Counted from the first letter of the stretch, positions 42,968-51,849 are shown. The stretch: DNA of 58,426 bases from Thermoguttaceae bacterium (GCA_017550965.1 JAFZNK010000023.1:1-58426), one strand, 5' to 3'. The notes: generated by a model not told the origin, from the letters alone. Made by a program: numbers and translations.

Positions 42968-43720
42968 TCAGTCTTTGGAAATCTGAAAAGAAAGAACCGT
43001 TCCGGAAGACGCGTCTATTGACCATTCCAAAGTAGAATCGTTTGTCGTGAGAACAAGTTTTATTATCAAGACGTCGGAACCGTCGCAAGCGACGACGTCT
43101 ATTCCTGTAGAAAGGGGATTGGGCGACGAAGTGAACTCTTCTAATTTTTTTCTTTCGTCGCGCGGCATAAAAGACTCGGGGACGAAAGACCAAACCAATC
43201 TTCCTTGAGCGGTTGGATCAAACGCGAGCACGGTTAGACAGAACTGGGGCGGCTCCGTAACGACGTCGCTGATCGGGCCAGGTTTACGTTCAATAACGCT
43301 AAGATAAACTCTGTTATGGAACAAACGCTCTTTGAAGTCTTTAAAAACGGGAAGAATCGCCGACTCCTGCGAAGAAGCAGATTGGTAGACAACTTTGTCT
43401 TTTAGATTAGAACCGTCGGATAATCGAACGACGCCTGAGCGTAAATCAACGTTCCAACATTGCGCGTCGTTTAAAAAAGTACAGGTAGTCTGATTCTCCG
43501 GTCGATTTCCCTTCTCTTTGTTTTCCGTCGTCTCTTTATCTGACAAGACTACTTGCGTTTCGTTTTCAGGCGGCGTAAAAGCCGGTTCCGCCTGCGTCTG
43601 AGCGTACGGAGAAGTTAATAAGATACAAGCGCCAATTTTTCCTATGGTTACGCTTTTTAACGTCCGGCGTTTGTTTAACAGTCTTCTCTTTCTTTTTTTA
43701 AGAACGCCCTTCCCTGTCAT
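42968..43720 (-). CDS. Hypothetical protein, probably exported
   Basis: A 250-residue protein I do not recognise. A very basic N-terminus (KKRKRRLLNKRRTLK) is followed by a short hydrophobic run (GKIGACILLTSPYAQTQA), which could be a signal sequence with a long n-region. A Glu/Lys/Thr-rich linker comes next. The rest is beta-rich, with NVDLRSGVVRLSDGS and a closing WSIDASSGTVLSFQIS that echoes it. Its start codon overlaps the stop of the YbhN-like gene by one base, so translation of the two is coupled. Confidence 0.6.
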   Translation of the reverse strand: MTGKGVLKKRKRRLLNKRRTLKSVTIGKIGACILLTSPYAQTQAEPAFTPPENETQVVLSDKETTENKEKGNRPENQTTCTFLNDAQCWNVDLRSGVVRLSDGSNLKDKVVYQSASSQESAILPVFKDFKERLFHNRVYLSVIERKPGPISDVVTEPPQFCLTVLAFDPTAQGRLVWSFVPESFMPRDERKKLEEFTSSPNPLSTGIDVVACDGSDVLIIKLVLTTNDSTLEWSIDASSGTVLSFQISKD

Positions 43721-44736
43721 TATTGAACGTCGCCTTTAACGTCTTCTTCCTGGTTAAGAGCGGTTTTTACGTCGGATCGAGCGAACATATAATAAACGAC
43801 TCCAACAAGGGCGACGCCTACGGTCGCCAATCGATACGCGACCCCAATCGCCATTCCGTGTCCTTTTTCAAAAGACGTTCTTCCCGCTATTTCGAAAAGC
43901 GGATAGAGCTCGTCTAAAAAGTATTCAAAAGGTCCGGCGGAAAGAGGTATGACGGAACCGACGTTTCCGACGCAATATAAAATAAAGTGGTCGATCAACG
44001 CGGGCGCCAGACCAAACAAAGCCTTCGCGAAGAAATACAAAGAGACGGCGAAAAACGAATGAACGAAGAACGTTGCCAAAAAAGACAGAAAGAGGACCTT
44101 CTTTCTGTTGCTGTAAATCAACGTCGCCGCCGTCAGTTTCTTCATAAACCCGCCGATAAAAGGGATTTTTTCCGCCGTTTTCTCGCGCCAGTTGTTTTTG
44201 CTTGCCGGGACGACGACGACCGCCAGGAACGCCGTCGTTAAAATCGTGAGCGCCGCAAGTCCCTGCGTCGCTAATTTCGCCGTTGGATGAGGGTTAGCGT
44301 AGAACCCCGTGCAAAAAAGAACAATCAGTCCCAGGACAAACATTGCGTAAAGGCCAAGAACGCGATCGACGACGACGCTTGCCGTCGCGCGATCGACGGG
44401 TATCTTGTTCTTTTTTGCAACGAGCGCCACCTTGACGGCGTCTCCTCCGACTATTCCCACGGGCGACAAATTGAACATGAATCCAATAAACCCGTATTTT
44501 AACGCGTCGTTTAAAGGAAAAGTCGAGCCAAGCGCCTCGACAAGCGCGCGCCAACGCACAATTGTTATCGTCGTCGCCAACAAGTTGAACATGAATCCGA
44601 GAACAACATAGGAAAGATTGATTGATTTTACGTCCAGTTCCGAAAAAGCCGACCCTTGAAGCGCTCTATAGAATAAGTAGGCAAACAAGCCCGCGATGAG
44701 CGATAGTTTGACAATGAAGGACAGTATCTTGGACAT
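43720..44736 (-). CDS. Flippase-like membrane protein (YbhN/UPF0104, LPG-synthase transmembrane family)
   Basis: A 338-residue protein with about eight membrane helices. It carries the family landmarks WRALVEALG near residue 65 and NLSPVGIVGGDAVKVALVAKK near 95-115, then a VVVDRVLGLYAM segment and SAGPFEYF near residue 265. These correspond to the membrane half of lysylphosphatidylglycerol synthase and to glycolipid-flippase-like proteins. It probably moves or modifies lipids in the cytoplasmic membrane. It is co-transcribed with the hypothetical gene that overlaps its stop codon. The lipid involved is unknown. Confidence 0.8.
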   Translation of the reverse strand: MSKILSFIVKLSLIAGLFAYLFYRALQGSAFSELDVKSINLSYVVLGFMFNLLATTITIVRWRALVEALGSTFPLNDALKYGFIGFMFNLSPVGIVGGDAVKVALVAKKNKIPVDRATASVVVDRVLGLYAMFVLGLIVLFCTGFYANPHPTAKLATQGLAALTILTTAFLAVVVVPASKNNWREKTAEKIPFIGGFMKKLTAATLIYSNRKKVLFLSFLATFFVHSFFAVSLYFFAKALFGLAPALIDHFILYCVGNVGSVIPLSAGPFEYFLDELYPLFEIAGRTSFEKGHGMAIGVAYRLATVGVALVGVVYYMFARSDVKTALNQEEDVKGDVQ

Positions 44737-44965
44737 AGCGAGCTTGACGTGGTGAAACTTGCTTTATACACGGAACCTGACGGAGGTTCTCAACTATTCT
44801 AATCCTTTTTACATGAGAAGCAATAAGTTTCGTCTTTTAACGACTAATTAGATTCTATTTTTTATATTCCTGGTCTTGTGTAACCGGAGTAATTAGTATA
44901 AATAAATTTTTTATAGCGACGCCTAAATTCTTCATTACGGAAATCATACTTTTTTACGATTCCTT

Positions 44966-44994
44966 CTTTCAAACAGAAAAAATGAGATTATAAT
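44966..44994 (+). promoter_or_regulatory. Promoter of the microcompartment operon
   Basis: TATAAT (44989-44994) is perfect; CTTTCA 17 bases upstream is a weak -35, suggesting activation by a regulator. The PduL ATG is about 130 bases downstream. The 44737-45125 gap also has a hairpin GAACCT/AGGTTC near 44778 and is otherwise A/T-rich without a gene. Confidence 0.5.
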
Positions 44995-45125
44995 ATAGGC
45001 AACTTGGGGTCTTTTTTGTCGGGTTGATTCAACAATTGCGAAAGACGATACAGACGCCTGAAAAAACGCTCCAACGACAAACGTATGCGTTTTTGAACGC
45101 GAAAGATAACAGGATATTGGAGAGA

Positions 45126-45842
45126 ATGAGAAACGTAAGTAGATCGGCGGTCGAGGCGATCGTTCGTCAACTTCTCCGAGAGACAAACGGCAACGCGCAA
45201 GGCGTCGCAAACGCCGTGGTTGCCGCGTTTAGCGATCCTTCTTTGGAACGGATCGGCGAACCTAAAAAATCCGAGCTGGTCGTAAGTATTTCCGCGCGTC
45301 ATATTCATCTGACCGACGCCGACGTCGAGACGTTGTTTGGCAAAGGCAAAACGCTTACCAAGATGAAAGACTTGTACCAGGACGGATTTTTCGCGGCAAA
45401 CGAGACGGTAATGTTAATAGGTCCGCGTAAAAGGATGCTTCCTTCCGTCCGTATTCTTGGGCCGACGCGCAAAGAATCTCAGGTGGAGCTTGCTTTCACC
45501 GACGCGATCTCTTTGGGACTTGATCCTCCGGTTCGCGAGAGCGGTAAATTAGACGGCACGCCCGGCTGCGTGCTTGTTGGTCCCGCCGGCGTGGTCGAAC
45601 TTAAAAAAGGCGTGATTCGCGCGGCGCGCCACGTTCATATGTCCCCTGCCGACGCTGAATATTACGGCGTTAAAGACAAGGATATGATGAAGTTGCGCGT
45701 TGAGTCGGACGTGTGTTCCGTCGTCTTTGAAGACGTTCTGGTTCGCATAGGTAAAAATATCAAGTTGGAAGTTCATTTAGACACCGACGAAGGCAACGCC
45801 GTCGACCTTGAACACGCCACAAAAATAGAGTTGATTAAATAA
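45126..45842 (+). CDS. pduL: PduL-type phosphate propanoyl/acyltransferase of the microcompartment
   Basis: A 238-residue protein from ATG 45126, preceded by GGAGAGA; the open frame begins 34 codons earlier without a plausible protein start. The N-terminal [16 protein letters not shown] is an amphipathic helix like the encapsulation peptides of other cargo here. Two PduL beta-barrel halves follow, with zinc-binding histidines in ARHIHL and ARHVHM and a late [11 protein letters not shown]. The enzyme converts acyl-CoA and phosphate into acyl phosphate, regenerating CoA inside the organelle and feeding AckA. It opens the operon. Confidence 0.92.
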   Translation: MRNVSRSAVEAIVRQLLRETNGNAQGVANAVVAAFSDPSLERIGEPKKSELVVSISARHIHLTDADVETLFGKGKTLTKMKDLYQDGFFAANETVMLIGPRKRMLPSVRILGPTRKESQVELAFTDAISLGLDPPVRESGKLDGTPGCVLVGPAGVVELKKGVIRAARHVHMSPADAEYYGVKDKDMMKLRVESDVCSVVFEDVLVRIGKNIKLEVHLDTDEGNAVDLEHATKIELIK

Positions 45843-45938
45843 GTTACACGAATTAGTTTCGAATATTATAAAAGTTAAGATCGAGCGTCGAGTTACGTCG
45901 CGCTTGAATCCAAAATTTTTAAATAACGGGAGATAGAA

Positions 45939-46241
45939 ATGGCAAAACCGATGCAAGCGTTGGGAATTCTTGAAGGCAAGGGATTTGTTACCCTTTTTGA
46001 AGCCACTGACGCTATGATGAAAGCTGCGAACGTTGAATTCCTGGGTTGGGACAAACCGGGTAGCGGAATCGTCACCGTCTTTATTACCGGCGACGTCGCC
46101 GCCGTGAAAGCCGCCACCGACGCCGGCGTGGCCGCCGCGTCTCGTATTGGCGAAATCACGGGCGTTCAAGTGATTCCGCGTCCGAACAACGACGTTGAAA
46201 AGGTTCTTCCTCAAATCAAGAAGGCCGCCGCGTCGAAGTGA
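45939..46241 (+). CDS. Microcompartment shell protein, BMC-H (hexamer), copy 1
   Basis: A 100-residue BMC-domain protein. MQALGILEGKGFVTLFEATDAMMKAA gives the first strand and helix, the pore loop follows KPGSGIVTVFITGDVAAVKAA, and IPRPNNDV closes the domain. Six copies form a flat hexagonal tile with a central pore, the main facet unit of the shell. A lysine-rich C-terminal tail (KKAAASK) is longer than in the second copy. A strong GGGAGA precedes the ATG, which suits the high amounts needed. A GC-rich palindromic hairpin (about 46272-46287) lies in the gap to the next gene. Confidence 0.95.
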   Translation: MAKPMQALGILEGKGFVTLFEATDAMMKAANVEFLGWDKPGSGIVTVFITGDVAAVKAATDAGVAAASRIGEITGVQVIPRPNNDVEKVLPQIKKAAASK

Positions 46242-46367
46242 TCGCGCGAACGAACTTCAATGTTCGAATTTCGCGGCGCCGCGACATGCGGCGAGCGGAA
46301 TAAAAACGTTCTGACGTCGATTAAAAAACAAGTATCATAGCATATTCAACATACAGGAAAAGATAAA

Positions 46368-46637
46368 ATGAACGACGCGATTGGATTGATCGAAACAAAA
46401 GGCGTTCTTGCTCTCGTCAACGCGACCGACGCTATGGCTAAAGCTGCGGACGTCGAAGTGGTTAAACGTATTCAAGTTGGCGGCGGATTGGTTACGACCA
46501 TCGTCCGCGGCGACGTTGGAAGCGTTCGCGCGGCCGTCGACGCCGGCGCGACTGCGGCCGAGTCTGTCGGCGAATTAAAAGCCGCTCACGTTATTCCGCG
46601 TCCGTCCGAAGGCTTGATTGAAGCGTTCACCGCGTGA
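46368..46637 (+). CDS. Microcompartment shell protein, BMC-H, copy 2
   Basis: An 89-residue BMC-H protein with [25 protein letters not shown], a pore segment near [21 protein letters not shown] and the ending HVIPRPSEG. It shares the fold with copy 1 but has a different pore loop, so the two tiles probably pass different metabolites. AGGAAA lies upstream of the ATG. A stable hairpin separates it from ackA. Confidence 0.95.
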   Translation: MNDAIGLIETKGVLALVNATDAMAKAADVEVVKRIQVGGGLVTTIVRGDVGSVRAAVDAGATAAESVGELKAAHVIPRPSEGLIEAFTA

Positions 46638-46656
46638 CGGTAAATAATCGACGATA

Positions 46657-46681
46657 GACGCGCCGATTAAAACGGCGCGTC
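46657..46681 (+). other. Intercistronic hairpin between shell and enzyme genes
   Basis: GACGCGCCG/CGGCGCGTC (9-base perfect stem, 46657-46665 with 46673-46681), followed after a few bases by TTTTT. It could lower read-through into ackA or protect the 3' end of the shell mRNA. Confidence 0.6.
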
Positions 46682-46807
46682 CGCGCGGTTTTTCATAAGC
46701 GAAGAATTGCCAGAGAGTATGTTAGGCGCAGGGAACGCTCCGTTCCAAACGCCGTTGGGAACGCGCGACTTTAATCGAACGGATTAGTCGTAGATAAAGA
46801 GTTAGTT

Positions 46808-48001
46808 GTGAAGATTTTAGTAGCGAATTTGGGATCGACGAGCTTTAAATACAGCTTGTTCGATATGGACGACGAGAAACTTCTCGCGCGCGGCCGCGTG
46901 GAGCGAATTGGAGAAGAATCGAGTCCCTGTCAAACTACGATCGGAGATTTTAAGAAAGAAGAGAGCGTTTCCGCTCCGAATCACGGCGTCGCCGTTCGCG
47001 AGTGTCTCCGTCAACTGACCGATCCGGAAACCGGCTGTTTAAAAAGCGCCGACGAAATTGCCGGCATTGGTTTTAAGGCGGTCTTTGCGAAAGGTTATAC
47101 GGGCGTTCAGCCTGTAACCGACGACCTCCTCGCCGCGATGGAAGAATTTAACGCCGTTTTGCCGGCGCACAATCCTCCGTACGTTCGCGCGATGCGCATG
47201 CTCAAACAAGAACTTCCGGAAATTCCTCTTGTCGCCGCGTTCGAAACGGGGTTCCACGAGAATATTCCGGATCGCAACCGTTACTACGGCGTTCCTTACG
47301 AGTGGGTGGAACAATACGGCGTTCGCCGCTACGGATTCCACGGCGCGAGCCACCGATATATCGCGACGCGTTGCCGCGAAATCTTCGGCGAAAACAAACG
47401 AATTGTCAGCTGCCATCTCGGCGGCTCAAGTTCCGTTTGCGCGATCGCCGACGGCTGGAGCCGTTGTTCAAGCATGGGCGGCAGCCCTCAGACGGGGTTG
47501 ATGAACAATAATCGTTGCGGCGATTTCGACCCGTTCTGGTGCTCGTATCTTATGAAAAAACTCGACGTCTCTCTCGACGAACTTCTTCAAACGCTTGCGA
47601 CGAAAAGCGGTTTGCTCGGCTTGAGCGGAGTAAGCGGCGACGTTCGCGATATCGCCGAACAACGCGACGCCGGAAACGACCGCGCGCGATTGGCGCTGGA
47701 AGTTCTCGTCGGCGACGTTCGCCGCTATGTCGGCGCGTCCCTTGTAGAACTTGGCGGCGCGGACGTTATCTCTTTCGCGGGCGGAATCGGCGAGTACCGA
47801 AAAGACGTTCGCGAAGCGGTTCTTAGCGGTCTTGAAGAACTCGGAATCGTACTCGACAAAGAGGCGAATGAAAAAGCTCTTGGCGTCGAGGCGAAAATCA
47901 GCGCGCCGGAAAGCCGCGTTCAAATCTGGGTTCTTCCCACCAACGAAGAAATTATCGTCGGTCGGCAAACGAAAGAGCTGTTGGAAAAGCGCGGCGCGTA
48001 A
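46808..48001 (+). CDS. ackA: Acetate/propionate kinase
   Basis: A 397-residue kinase starting at GTG. NLGSTSFKYSLFD is the phosphate-binding start (usually N-x-G-S-S-S), PAHNPP the nucleotide region, RRYGFHGASHRYIA the catalytic strand, and CHLGGSSSVCAI then FAGGIGEY further landmarks. It turns acyl phosphate from PduL plus ADP into the acid and ATP, giving substrate-level phosphorylation. Acetate and propionate kinases cannot be separated by eye. It has no obvious encapsulation helix and may act at or outside the shell. Confidence 0.93.
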   Translation: MKILVANLGSTSFKYSLFDMDDEKLLARGRVERIGEESSPCQTTIGDFKKEESVSAPNHGVAVRECLRQLTDPETGCLKSADEIAGIGFKAVFAKGYTGVQPVTDDLLAAMEEFNAVLPAHNPPYVRAMRMLKQELPEIPLVAAFETGFHENIPDRNRYYGVPYEWVEQYGVRRYGFHGASHRYIATRCREIFGENKRIVSCHLGGSSSVCAIADGWSRCSSMGGSPQTGLMNNNRCGDFDPFWCSYLMKKLDVSLDELLQTLATKSGLLGLSGVSGDVRDIAEQRDAGNDRARLALEVLVGDVRRYVGASLVELGGADVISFAGGIGEYRKDVREAVLSGLEELGIVLDKEANEKALGVEAKISAPESRVQIWVLPTNEEIIVGRQTKELLEKRGA

Positions 48002-48084
48002 TAGACGCGCGATTCGTCGATTGCAAAACGACGAGATCGTTTTAACGACAAATTTGTCGAGACATTAACTTTAAGGGCTATAGG

Positions 48085-48390
48085 ATGTTTATCGGAAAAA
48101 TAATCGGCTCTGTGGTCGCGACGCAGAAGACGGAGTCGATGCGCGGTTCGAAACTAATGATGATCGAACCGTACGTTATCGATCCGAAGACGCGCGATCG
48201 TTTTATTACGACGAGCAGATCCTTAGTCGCCGTCGATATTGTCGGCGCGGGCGAGGGCCAATTTGTGCTGGCGGTTCAAGGGTCCAGCGCGCGTATGACC
48301 CCGGAGACAAAAACGCTTCCCGTCGACTGCACGATTATCGGCGTTATCGATTCGATAACGGTTCAGCGCGCGCAAATGCCGCTCGAATGA
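48085..48390 (+). CDS. Microcompartment vertex protein, BMC-P (EutN/CcmL), copy 1
   Basis: A 101-residue protein beginning MFIGKIIGSVVATQKTESMRGSKLMMIEP, the standard start of pentameric vertex proteins. VAVDIVGAGEGQFVLAVQGSSAR is the conserved middle and VIDSITV the closing strand. Pentamers cap the twelve vertices of the shell. Three such genes exist in this operon, as in other planctomycete loci. GGGCTATAGG precedes the ATG. Confidence 0.94.
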   Translation: MFIGKIIGSVVATQKTESMRGSKLMMIEPYVIDPKTRDRFITTSRSLVAVDIVGAGEGQFVLAVQGSSARMTPETKTLPVDCTIIGVIDSITVQRAQMPLE

Positions 48391-48569
48391 AGTTAATGTC
48401 CGTTCGATCTCTTTTATAAAGGGTATGTCAGCGAGAACAAGCGATGAATCGACATTACGAGAGACGACGCCGGCGCGGCGAGCCGCAAGGGGCTTTACGT
48501 CGCGCGGAACGGCGATTGTCTGGAGAGATCGGTTCGACTCGTTCTTTTTTTCATAGGAGCGATAATAAA

Positions 48570-50027
48570 ATGGCGGAAGTAAATGAAGCGCTCGTGCGTA
48601 GCGTTTTACAAGAGGTGTTGTCTCGTCTTGGCGAATCGGCGTCGAGCGCCAGCGCGATTGGCGGCGGCGTTTCGCCCAAGAGCTACGCGGGCCGCTACGG
48701 TCTTTTTGAAGACCCCAACGAAGCGGTGGCGGCGGCGAACGACGCGTACGACCAACTCTCGCGACGCAAAATCGCCGAACGCAAGAAGATGATCGACGAG
48801 ATCCGCCGCATCTGCATCGAGCAAAGCGTCGAGCTTGGCACGATGGAAATAGAAGAGACGAAGATCGGTCGTCTCGAACACAAAATTGACAAACTTCTTA
48901 ACGTCGGCTACAACGCGCAAGGCGTCGAGGCGCTTTCTTCCGAGGTGTTCAGCGGCGACTACGGCCTGACGGTTATCGAACACGCCCCCTTCGGCGTTAT
49001 TGGCGCGATCACCCCCGTTACGCACTCTCTTCCGACGATCGCCAACAACTCGATCAATATGATCGCCGCCGGAAACACCGTCGTGTTCAATCCGCACCCG
49101 AGCGGGCGCAAAGTCGCCGTGGAAGGCGTCAAACGCTTCAATCAGGCGATTTACGCGGAATACGGAATTGACAACTTAATGTGCGTCATGGTCAACCCGA
49201 CCCTTGAAACGGCGGACGTTATCTTTAAACATAAGAACGTCAATCTCCTCGTCGTTACCGGGGGCGCGGGCGTCGCGCGCGCGGCGATGTCGCAGACGAA
49301 GCGCGCGATCGTCGCGGGGCCGGGCAATCCTCCGGTCGTCGTCGACGAAACCGCCGATCTCGATCGCGCGGCCCGCTCGATTATCCTGGGCGGAGCTTAC
49401 GACAACAACCTCTTATGCCTGGCGGAAAAAGAAGTCTTTGTCGTCGAGTCGGTCTTCGACAAGATGATGGACGCGATGGAACGAGCCGGCGCCGTTCGTT
49501 TGAACGCGACGGAAACGGCCGCGATGACGCAAAAAGGCATTGTCAAAGTCGGGGAAGGGGAATCGCGCCACGACGCGCCGAGCCGCGAATTCCTCGGAAA
49601 AGACGCCGCCGTTCTTGCCGCCGGCATTGGCAAGAGCGTTTCGAGCGACGTCGAAATGCTTTACGGCGAAACGGAATATGAAAACCCGTTCGTGCCCGTC
49701 GAGCAGATGATGCCGTTCCTGCCCTTTGTTCGTTGCAAAGACGTCGATCAGGCGATTCAGCGCGCGTACGAGATGGAACACGGGTTCCATCATACCGCGA
49801 TGATCCACTCGAACAACGTTGTTAATATGACGAAGATGGGTAAGTTGCTTAATACGACAATCTTCGTTAAAAACGGTCCGAGCACCGCTGGAAACGGCGG
49901 CGGCGGCGAAGGTTACGGCTCGTACTCGATCGCGGGTCCCACGGGCGAAGGTATTACGCGTCCGTTGACCTTTACGCGCAGCCGTCGTTGCGCGATGGTC
50001 GAAAGCCTCCATATCCTTGGAAGATAA
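48570..50027 (+). CDS. Microcompartment CoA-acylating aldehyde dehydrogenase
   Basis: A 485-residue enzyme from ATG 48570, chosen because AGGAG lies 10 bases upstream and because MAEVNEALVRSVLQEVLSRLG is an encapsulation helix; the open frame 42 codons further up is arginine-rich and unlikely. The ALDH fold follows, with APFGVIGAITPVTHSLPT, HPSGRKVA, VVTGGAGVARAAM and the catalytic cysteine in NNLLCLAEKEV. It oxidises propionaldehyde or lactaldehyde made by the aldolase pathway to acyl-CoA with NAD+. It works with PduL and AckA inside the shell. Confidence 0.94.
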   Translation: MAEVNEALVRSVLQEVLSRLGESASSASAIGGGVSPKSYAGRYGLFEDPNEAVAAANDAYDQLSRRKIAERKKMIDEIRRICIEQSVELGTMEIEETKIGRLEHKIDKLLNVGYNAQGVEALSSEVFSGDYGLTVIEHAPFGVIGAITPVTHSLPTIANNSINMIAAGNTVVFNPHPSGRKVAVEGVKRFNQAIYAEYGIDNLMCVMVNPTLETADVIFKHKNVNLLVVTGGAGVARAAMSQTKRAIVAGPGNPPVVVDETADLDRAARSIILGGAYDNNLLCLAEKEVFVVESVFDKMMDAMERAGAVRLNATETAAMTQKGIVKVGEGESRHDAPSREFLGKDAAVLAAGIGKSVSSDVEMLYGETEYENPFVPVEQMMPFLPFVRCKDVDQAIQRAYEMEHGFHHTAMIHSNNVVNMTKMGKLLNTTIFVKNGPSTAGNGGGGEGYGSYSIAGPTGEGITRPLTFTRSRRCAMVESLHILGR

Positions 50028-50037
50028 TTAAACGTTT

Positions 50038-50071
50038 CGCGAAGCGGGCGCAAATTACCGCCCGTTTCGCG
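50038..50071 (+). other. Intercistronic hairpin after the aldehyde dehydrogenase gene
   Basis: CGCGAAGCGGGCG (50038-50050) pairs with CGCCCGTTTCGCG (50059-50071), one G-T pair, eight-base loop, no T-run. It is likely an mRNA stability or processing element, not a terminator. Confidence 0.6.
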
Positions 50072-50155
50072 AGATATGGGTAAAACGTTGGAACACGGCG
50101 TTTTACGCGCTATATTGAAAGTTCCCTGAAACCTTTTAAGTTAAGCGTATAACGT

Positions 50156-50683
50156 ATGAATATACATAACTTTAGATGGGATTTGTTTTGGGAATCTTTC
50201 TATTATTTAAATTGGTTTGAAGCGGCCGCTATTTTTTGCTTCGGCATATACTGGCCTTTTTCACTCCGCAAGATGCTGAAAACAAAACAGACCGAGGGCA
50301 AGAGCCTTGTTCTTCCCTGGTTGTTTATTGTTGGCTGCGCGTTCGCTATTTATGATAAGTTATTTTATAACTTAGATTTAGTTATTTTACTTTACATAGC
50401 GTTCGCGTGTTTTGCGTTTGCGTATTACAGAACCGTAAAACGCTTGCGCTTATGGGAAGCGGCGAATCAGCGCCGTTCCGAACTGGTTAAACGTGGCGGT
50501 TTGTCCCGATCAAGCGGTTCCGGCCATTCCCATCGTCGTCGACACGAACGAAGTCACGGCGGCAAACGCGGAGCAGGGGAGCGTACGTCAAAAGAGTCGA
50601 ACGGCGCTTCGCGCCCTGCCGCGCCGGAAGCCGTTCCCAAAGAACCTAAATTTGCCGACCAATTAAAACTTGACGACGAATAA
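50156..50683 (+). CDS. PQ-loop/SemiSWEET-like membrane protein in the microcompartment operon
   Basis: A 175-residue protein. Residues 15-105 form three membrane helices. FCFGIYWPFSLRKMLKTKQTEGKSL resembles the PQ-loop of SemiSWEET/MtN3 transporters (proline in the first helix, then Lys-Thr-Lys and Gly-Lys-Ser). The remaining 70 residues are a soluble, very basic tail rich in Ser, Gly, His and Arg (SHRRRHERSHGGKR), then an acidic end. Location between shell genes suggests uptake of the sugar or its products, or a link between the organelle and membrane. The family call is tentative. Confidence 0.5.
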   Translation: MNIHNFRWDLFWESFYYLNWFEAAAIFCFGIYWPFSLRKMLKTKQTEGKSLVLPWLFIVGCAFAIYDKLFYNLDLVILLYIAFACFAFAYYRTVKRLRLWEAANQRRSELVKRGGLSRSSGSGHSHRRRHERSHGGKRGAGERTSKESNGASRPAAPEAVPKEPKFADQLKLDDE

Positions 50684-50716
50684 TCGATGTTGTTTGTCGT
50701 TAGATCGTAGAAGTCC

Positions 50717-51004
50717 ATGAATCAGGCGCGAATAATCGGTTACGCGACGTCGATCGTTAAGCATGATTCCCTGTCGGGACAAAAGATGCTTGTCGCCGTG
50801 CCCGTGTCGAATACGGACGGTTCGCCTCAAGGGGATCCAATGATCGTATACGACAAACTCGGCGCCGGCCTCGGGGACCTGGTTATTATTACCAGCGACG
50901 GTTCGTATACGGGCCGTGAAATTATCGGAACAAGGCTCACGCCCGCAAGATGGGGCGTCGTCGGCGTCGTCGATTCGGCGAAGAAAACGGGCGACCTGGA
51001 ATAG
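50717..51004 (+). CDS. Microcompartment vertex protein, BMC-P, copy 2
   Basis: A 95-residue EutN/CcmL-type protein starting MNQARIIGYATSIVKHDSLSGQKML, with DKLGAGLGDLVIITSDGSY in the middle and VVGVVDS at the end. The compact size is the family norm. Its stop is two bases before the start of the next cargo gene, so translation is coupled. Confidence 0.92.
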   Translation: MNQARIIGYATSIVKHDSLSGQKMLVAVPVSNTDGSPQGDPMIVYDKLGAGLGDLVIITSDGSYTGREIIGTRLTPARWGVVGVVDSAKKTGDLE

Positions 51005-51006
51005 TC

Positions 51007-51813
51007 ATGAACAACTGGAACGTGGATATCGACGAGCTTGTCGGCAAGATTATGGCCGACTTGCGGGAGAGCTCTTCCGCGACGACCGCCCAAAAGGCAA
51101 GCGCGGCGTTGAGCCACGATTTCAAAGCGCTTCATGCGAGCGATTCGGGGCGTCGGGAAGACAAGCCGTCGTTGGAAAGCGAGTCCGTCTTCGCCGTCGC
51201 CGAACGAGTGATCGTCGTCGACGTCGTTCGTCGCCTGGCCGCAAGCGTCGACGCGAAGCGTTGGTCGTTTTCGCCGAACGCCGTGATAACGCCCTCCGCA
51301 AAAGACGAGTTGAAAAAGCTTGGCGTCGAGTTGGTCGTCGGTCGGAGCCCCGTCGCCGTTTCGACGTCCGCGTCGAACGTTTCACGTGAAACCGCGTCGC
51401 CGTCGGCGATACAAAAAACGGCGAGCGTTTCAAAAACGACTCCGTCGCCGCGCGTTTTGGCGGCGACGCATCTTCCTGAGAAGGAGAATTTTCCCGCTAC
51501 TGTGCGAGAGTATCTCGTTAGAAACGCGGAGACTCAGGAAATCAGGCTCGATTGTTTAAAAGAGACGACGAAGCGTATCGCGGAAGAACTCGAAAAAGAC
51601 AAGTCGCTCAAAGTCGTTTTGGCGACGCACGACGCGGCGATCGGATCCGTTTGGGCCAACCGTCTTTCGGGCGTTCGGGCCGTCGTCGCTTTTTCGTTTG
51701 AACAGGCGAAGCGCGATCTTGCGGCGACCAACGCGAACGTCGCGATCGTTGATCCGCGCGACGTCGGGCCTTATCCGTTCCGACAAATCGTCGATTACTT
51801 TTTGCGTCGATAG
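51007..51813 (+). CDS. Microcompartment-associated protein with degenerate RpiB/LacAB-like C-terminus
   Basis: A 268-residue protein from ATG 51007. NVDIDELVGKIMADLRES is an encapsulation-type helix. Next is a short ERVIVVDVVRRLA ... AVITPSAKDELKKLGVEL unit, a word pattern also seen in EutT-like and other compartment proteins, then a Ser/Thr-rich linker. The last 90 residues follow the C-terminal half of ribose-5-phosphate isomerase B: GSVWANRLSGVRAVV against its AANK-x-x-GIRA, and TNANVAIVDPRDVG against NDANVL-x-x-G-x-R-V-x-G. The catalytic Cys position reads Thr/Ala and the N-terminal HxG motif is absent, so isomerase activity is doubtful. A parS core lies inside the linker. Confidence 0.6.
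   Translation: MNNWNVDIDELVGKIMADLRESSSATTAQKASAALSHDFKALHASDSGRREDKPSLESESVFAVAERVIVVDVVRRLAASVDAKRWSFSPNAVITPSAKDELKKLGVELVVGRSPVAVSTSASNVSRETASPSAIQKTASVSKTTPSPRVLAATHLPEKENFPATVREYLVRNAETQEIRLDCLKETTKRIAEELEKDKSLKVVLATHDAAIGSVWANRLSGVRAVVAFSFEQAKRDLAATNANVAIVDPRDVGPYPFRQIVDYFLRR
51379..51392. promoter_or_regulatory. parS-type ParB binding site 1
   Basis: GTTTCACGTGAAAC is the exact 14-base palindromic core of the bacterial parS site. It lies within the linker-coding part of the RpiB-like gene, where it encodes VSRET. Outer bases C and C differ from the Bacillus T...A flanks. Confidence 0.75.
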
Positions 51814-51849
51814 CGACGCTTGCAAGACGCGAAGAGTAGGGGAACCCCG

